From NCBI GenBank assembly GCA_004299545.1, contig SCRB01000785.1:1-8917 (forward strand): a stretch of 8,917 nucleotides of DNA, written 5' to 3'. The notes beneath the pieces are model-generated. The model was not told the DNA's origin. It searched no databases and was given only the letters and a program-made list of their open reading frames with translations. Below, piece after piece: positions 6,609-8,917 of this stretch. Each line of letters starts with the position of its first letter. Positions within the stretch are counted from its first letter, which is position 1. Source of the stretch: Rhizobiaceae bacterium. Its GTDB lineage: Bacteria > Pseudomonadota > Alphaproteobacteria > Rhizobiales > Rhizobiaceae. Made by a program: the position numbers and the translations under genes.

Positions 6609-7442
6609 CTACAGTTCGGTGCGGACGTGCCACAGTTCCGGGAAAAGCTCGACGTCCAGCATCCGGCGCAGATAGGAAACGCCGGAGGTCCCGCCCGTCC
6701 CGCGCTTCAACCCGATGATCCGCTCCACGGTGGTGACGTGGTTGAACCGCCAGCGGCGGAAATAATCCTCGAAATCGACCAGCTTTTCCGCCAGTTCGTA
6801 AAGCGCCCAATGCGTGTCCGGTTCGGCATAGACGGTCTTCCATGCCTGCTGCACCGCCGCGCTCGGCTCGCGTTTCCGACTCCAGTCGGTGCGCGCCGCT
6901 TCCGCGCCGATGTCGAAGCCATTTCGCACCAGGAGGAGCAACGCTTCGTCATAAAGGCTGGGACGGGCGAGGATCGCCTCCAGCACCCGCGCCCGCTTGG
7001 GCTGGGCGGCATGCTGCTTCACCATTGCCGGATTGCGGTTGCCGGCGAGGAATTCGATGGCGCGATACTGCCAGGATTGAAAGCCCGACGACTGGCCGAG
7101 AACGCCGCGGAAGCGCGTGTATTCGCTGGGCGTCATGGTGCGCAGCACGTCCCAGGCATTGTTCAGCTGCTCGAAGATGCGGGCAACGCGCGTCAGTTTC
7201 TTGAAGGCCGGGCGCAACGCGTCTGCGGCGATCGATCCCACGGCTCCCGTCAACTCGCTGATGGCGAGCTTCATCCACAATTCCGATGTCTGGTGCTGGA
7301 TGATGAAGAGAAGTTCGTCGGGCGAGGACGAGAGCGGTTTCTGCGCCGACAGCACGCGGTCGAGTTGCAGATAGTCGCTGTAGGACATGGACGGCGTCAG
7401 TTCGGCCGCGGCCATTTTTTCTGTCGGATCGTCCGCGCCCAT
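6609..7442 (-). CDS. kynA: tryptophan 2,3-dioxygenase
   Basis: This is a heme enzyme that opens the indole ring of L-tryptophan with O2 to give N-formylkynurenine, the first step of the kynurenine pathway. It has 277 residues from ATG 7442. An in-frame GTG at 7445 would add one residue and cannot be excluded; the ATG is preferred because its first base is shared with the kynU TGA (TGATG). All the residues I recall from the Xanthomonas enzyme are present at a constant offset: His50 in [11 protein letters not shown], Tyr108 and Arg112 in [10 protein letters not shown], proximal heme ligand His235 in [10 protein letters not shown], and Thr249 in KRGTGGTSG. The C-terminus SYLRRML followed by [12 protein letters not shown] is diagnostic. 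No strong Shine-Dalgarno precedes it (GGGCGAAAG at most), fitting translation coupled to kynU. It is the last gene of its operon. Confidence 0.96.
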   Translation of the reverse strand: MGADDPTEKMAAAELTPSMSYSDYLQLDRVLSAQKPLSSSPDELLFIIQHQTSELWMKLAISELTGAVGSIAADALRPAFKKLTRVARIFEQLNNAWDVLRTMTPSEYTRFRGVLGQSSGFQSWQYRAIEFLAGNRNPAMVKQHAAQPKRARVLEAILARPSLYDEALLLLVRNGFDIGAEAARTDWSRKREPSAAVQQAWKTVYAEPDTHWALYELAEKLVDFEDYFRRWRFNHVTTVERIIGLKRGTGGTSGVSYLRRMLDVELFPELWHVRTEL

Positions 7443-8635
7443 CACGTCACTTTCGCCCGTACGGCATAGACCGGTGCTTCAAAGGCCCGTCGCTTCATAA
7501 CGTCTTCCAGCCGGTCGACGGCGGTGAGCACATCCTCCATGCCGAGATAGAGCGGCGTGAAGCCGAAGCGCATGATGTCCGGTGCGCGGAAATCGCCGAT
7601 CACGCCGCCTGCGATCAGCGCCTGCATCGCCGCATAGCCATGTTCGAAGCGGAAGGAGACCTGGCTGCCGCGCCGGGCAGGATCGCGCGGCGAGGCGAGT
7701 TCCAGTCCGGGGCAGCGCGCCTCCACCTCAAGGGTGAAACGTTCCGACAATTCGATCGAGCGCGTGCGAATGTCGGCGATCTTGACGCCGTCCCAGACGT
7801 CGAGCGCGGCGTCCAGCGCCACCATGGAAAGGATCGGCGGCGTACCGACGCGCATGCACCCGATACCCTCGTCGGGCCGATAGTCGAGTTCGAAACGGAA
7901 CGGTTCGGCGTGACCCATCCATCCGGCGAGCGCGGGTGCGGCGCGCCCGGCCCATTCCGGCTTGCAATAGATGAAGGCCGGCGCACCGGGGCCGCCGTTC
8001 AGATATTTGTAGCCGCAGCCGACGGCGAAGTCGGCATCGGCATCGGTAAGGTCGATCGGCAGCGCGCCGGCGGAGTGGCAAAGATCCCACAGAGCAATCG
8101 CGCCGGCCGCATGCGCCTTTTCGGTCAGGGCCTTCATGTCGTGCAGGCGCCCGGTGCGGTAATCGACTTCGGTCAGCATGAGGACGGCGACGGTTTCGTC
8201 GATCGCGGCCTCGACTTCCTCCGGTGCAACGACTTTCAGCCCATAGCCTTTGCCGAGCGCGCGGGTCGCCTCCTGCGCGACATAGAGGTCGTTGGGGAAA
8301 TTGCCGCTGTCCGACAGAACGATGCGGCGTTCGCCGGAGGCAGAAAGGGCCGCCGTCAGCGCCTTGAACAGATTGACCGACGTGGAATCGCCGGCCGTGA
8401 CGGTGCCTTGCGGCGCACCGACGAGACTGGCGATCCTGTCGCCCACCCTGCCCGGCAGGTCCATCCAGCCACAATCGTTCCAGCCGCGGATCAGCCTTTC
8501 GCCCCAACCGTGGTCGATCTCGCGCGCAACGCGCTCGCGTGCCGTTTTCGGCAACGGCCCGAGCGAATTGCCGTCGAGATAGATGACGCCTTCGGGAAGG
8601 TCGAAGAGTTCGCGCGTGCGGGTGAAGTCTGTCAT
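7442..8635 (-). CDS. kynU: kynureninase
   Basis: This is a PLP-dependent hydrolase that cleaves L-kynurenine to anthranilate and L-alanine in the cytoplasm. It has 397 residues, near the usual size of bacterial kynureninases (about 400-420). The frame is open 36 codons further upstream, but that extension translates the palindromic repeat; ATG 8635 is chosen because GGAG (complement of 8643-8646) lies 7 bases before it and the family N-terminus ([11 protein letters not shown], residues 19-29) follows closely. Fold-type I landmarks are [11 protein letters not shown] (82-92), [14 protein letters not shown] with Asp184 and His187, and Schiff-base Lys210 in [24 protein letters not shown] and a C-terminal [12 protein letters not shown] also match. 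The stop overlaps the kynA ATG by one base. The upstream acyl-CoA ligase suggests the anthranilate is degraded further rather than used for biosynthesis. The formamidase needed between KynA and KynU is not in the window. Confidence 0.96.
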   Translation of the reverse strand: MTDFTRTRELFDLPEGVIYLDGNSLGPLPKTARERVAREIDHGWGERLIRGWNDCGWMDLPGRVGDRIASLVGAPQGTVTAGDSTSVNLFKALTAALSASGERRIVLSDSGNFPNDLYVAQEATRALGKGYGLKVVAPEEVEAAIDETVAVLMLTEVDYRTGRLHDMKALTEKAHAAGAIALWDLCHSAGALPIDLTDADADFAVGCGYKYLNGGPGAPAFIYCKPEWAGRAAPALAGWMGHAEPFRFELDYRPDEGIGCMRVGTPPILSMVALDAALDVWDGVKIADIRTRSIELSERFTLEVEARCPGLELASPRDPARRGSQVSFRFEHGYAAMQALIAGGVIGDFRAPDIMRFGFTPLYLGMEDVLTAVDRLEDVMKRRAFEAPVYAVRAKVT

Positions 8636-8646
8636 GCGGAGGCTCC
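8633..8646 (-). promoter_or_regulatory. kynU Shine-Dalgarno and start codon
   Basis: On the minus strand GGAG (8646-8643) stands 7 bases before ATG (8635-8633). This decides the kynU start against the longer open frame that reaches 8743 through the repeat region. I see no convincing promoter between this site and the repeat (8647-8670). Confidence 0.7.
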
Positions 8647-8670
8647 GGGATCGCGGCCTGCGAAGAGAGA

Positions 8671-8800
8671 ACCCCTCTCCGGTTCGCTGCGCGAACCACC
8701 TCTCCCCAAGGGGGCGAGGAAGTGCCGGCCACACCGCTTGCACCCTTCCTCGCCCCTCTGGGGAGAGGTGGCGAGGGCGAAGCCCGAGACGAAGAGGGGT
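8671..8800. repeat. two inverted copies of a palindromic intergenic element
   Basis: The 175-bp gap between the ligase and kynU is mostly one structured repeat. Copy 1 (8671-8722, + strand) and copy 2 (8745-8800, - strand) both read ACCCCTCT, a small hairpin, then ACCTCTCCCC, a few bases, GGGGCGAGGAAG. Facing each other, they give a long stem: 8696-8724 pairs almost fully with 8741-8771 around a 16-base loop, and the outer ends ACCCCTCT (8671-8678) and AGAGGGGT (8793-8800) also pair. The inner hairpins differ: GGTTCG/CGAACC (8681-8686, 8692-8697) in copy 1 and GGGC/GCCC (8775-8778, 8782-8785) in copy 2. Mosaic palindromes of this type are common between genes in Rhizobiales genomes; I do not assign it to a named family. 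It could act as a terminator, attenuator or mRNA stabiliser within the kyn unit. Confidence 0.85.
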
Positions 8801-8810
8801 GAATGCCTCA

Positions 8811-8917
8811 TCAAACCCTCTTCCGCAGCCGAAACCGCTGGACCTTGCCCGTCTCCGTCTTGGGCAGCGCGTCGATAAACTTGACCGAGCGCGGATATTT
8901 ATAGGGTGCGATCGTCG
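8811..8917 (-). CDS. C-terminal end of an AMP-forming acyl-CoA ligase (partial), possibly 2-aminobenzoate-CoA ligase
   Basis: The last 34 residues of a minus-strand gene are visible, ending at TGA (8813-8811); the rest lies beyond the right edge. They read as the C-terminal lid of the ANL superfamily: APYKYPR, then [19 protein letters not shown]. This contains the A10 motif PKTETGK, whose lysine is the adenylation catalytic residue. Such enzymes join a carboxylic acid to CoA using ATP. The APYKYPR / LPKTETGK(V/I)QRF(R/K)LR pattern is typical of the benzoate/aminobenzoate-CoA ligase branch, and its position ahead of kynU, which makes anthranilate (2-aminobenzoate), points to anthranilate as the substrate. 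Superfamily membership is seen; the substrate is inference. It reads toward kynU with 175 bp between, filled by the repeat pair. Confidence 0.85.
   Translation of the reverse strand, partial: TIAPYKYPRSVKFIDALPKTETGKVQRFRLRKRV

Noticed and set aside
5746..6843. 365-codon minus-strand open frame running from ydcU into kynA
   Set aside because: It overlaps three well-supported genes, and its translation is low-complexity in charged residues with no domain.
8636..8743. 36-codon N-terminal extension of kynU
   Set aside because: It translates the repeat and has no good ribosome site; the inner ATG 8635 has GGAG at proper spacing and matches the family N-terminus.
8632..8814. 60-codon minus-strand small ORF between the ligase and kynU, starting in a TGATG overlap with the ligase stop
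   Set aside because: It is simply the palindromic repeat translated, ends over the kynU start, and has no sign of coding selection.
7640..8878. 412-codon plus-strand open frame opposite kynU
   Set aside because: It is antisense to kynureninase, crosses the palindromic repeat and the ligase end, and has no recognisable family.
1..8917. tRNA or rRNA genes, CRISPR arrays, insertion sequences, phage or toxin-antitoxin genes
   Set aside because: None was seen: there are no regularly spaced repeats, no transposase-like translations and no tRNA-like cloverleaf outside the palindromic repeat.

Overview
The window looks like part of an alphaproteobacterial chromosome or large replicon, most likely from the Rhizobiales (Rhizobiaceae and relatives). 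The evidence is the high GC content, the strong GC preference at third codon positions, short intergenic gaps, a paired GC-rich palindromic intergenic repeat of the kind common in rhizobia, and the gene families present. No gene is visibly broken. Two genes are cut by the window edges.

Left part (1-6585, all + strand): the last 24 codons of an unidentified gene are followed by a LysR-family regulator (99-1052). After a 122-bp AT-rich gap come five closely spaced genes: a gamma-aminobutyraldehyde dehydrogenase (patD/ydcW type), then a complete ABC importer of the polyamine family made of ATPase, periplasmic binding protein and two permeases. These are the components of the E. coli ydcSTUV-ydcW operon, but ordered W-T-S-U-V. 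The simplest reading is uptake of putrescine or a related amine and oxidation of 4-aminobutyraldehyde to GABA. The aminotransferase that would make the aldehyde is not in the window, and the binding protein appears to lack two of the acidic residues that PotF uses to grip putrescine, so the true substrate is open.

Right part (6609-8917, all - strand, convergent with the importer operon): read in its own direction, it holds the C-terminal end of an AMP-forming acyl-CoA ligase, a 175-bp gap filled mostly by two inverted copies of a palindromic repeat, kynureninase (kynU), and tryptophan 2,3-dioxygenase (kynA). kynU and kynA overlap by one base. Together they suggest tryptophan degradation through kynurenine to anthranilate, probably continuing by CoA activation of anthranilate. 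The kynurenine formamidase step (kynB) is not in the window. The two operons end 23 bp apart around a small hairpin.

I do not see a clearly new biological system here. The most useful leads are the inverted repeat pair inside the kyn transcription unit, the unusual pocket residues of the binding protein, the repeat-containing gap upstream of patD, and a 14-bp tandem duplication across the patD stop codon.
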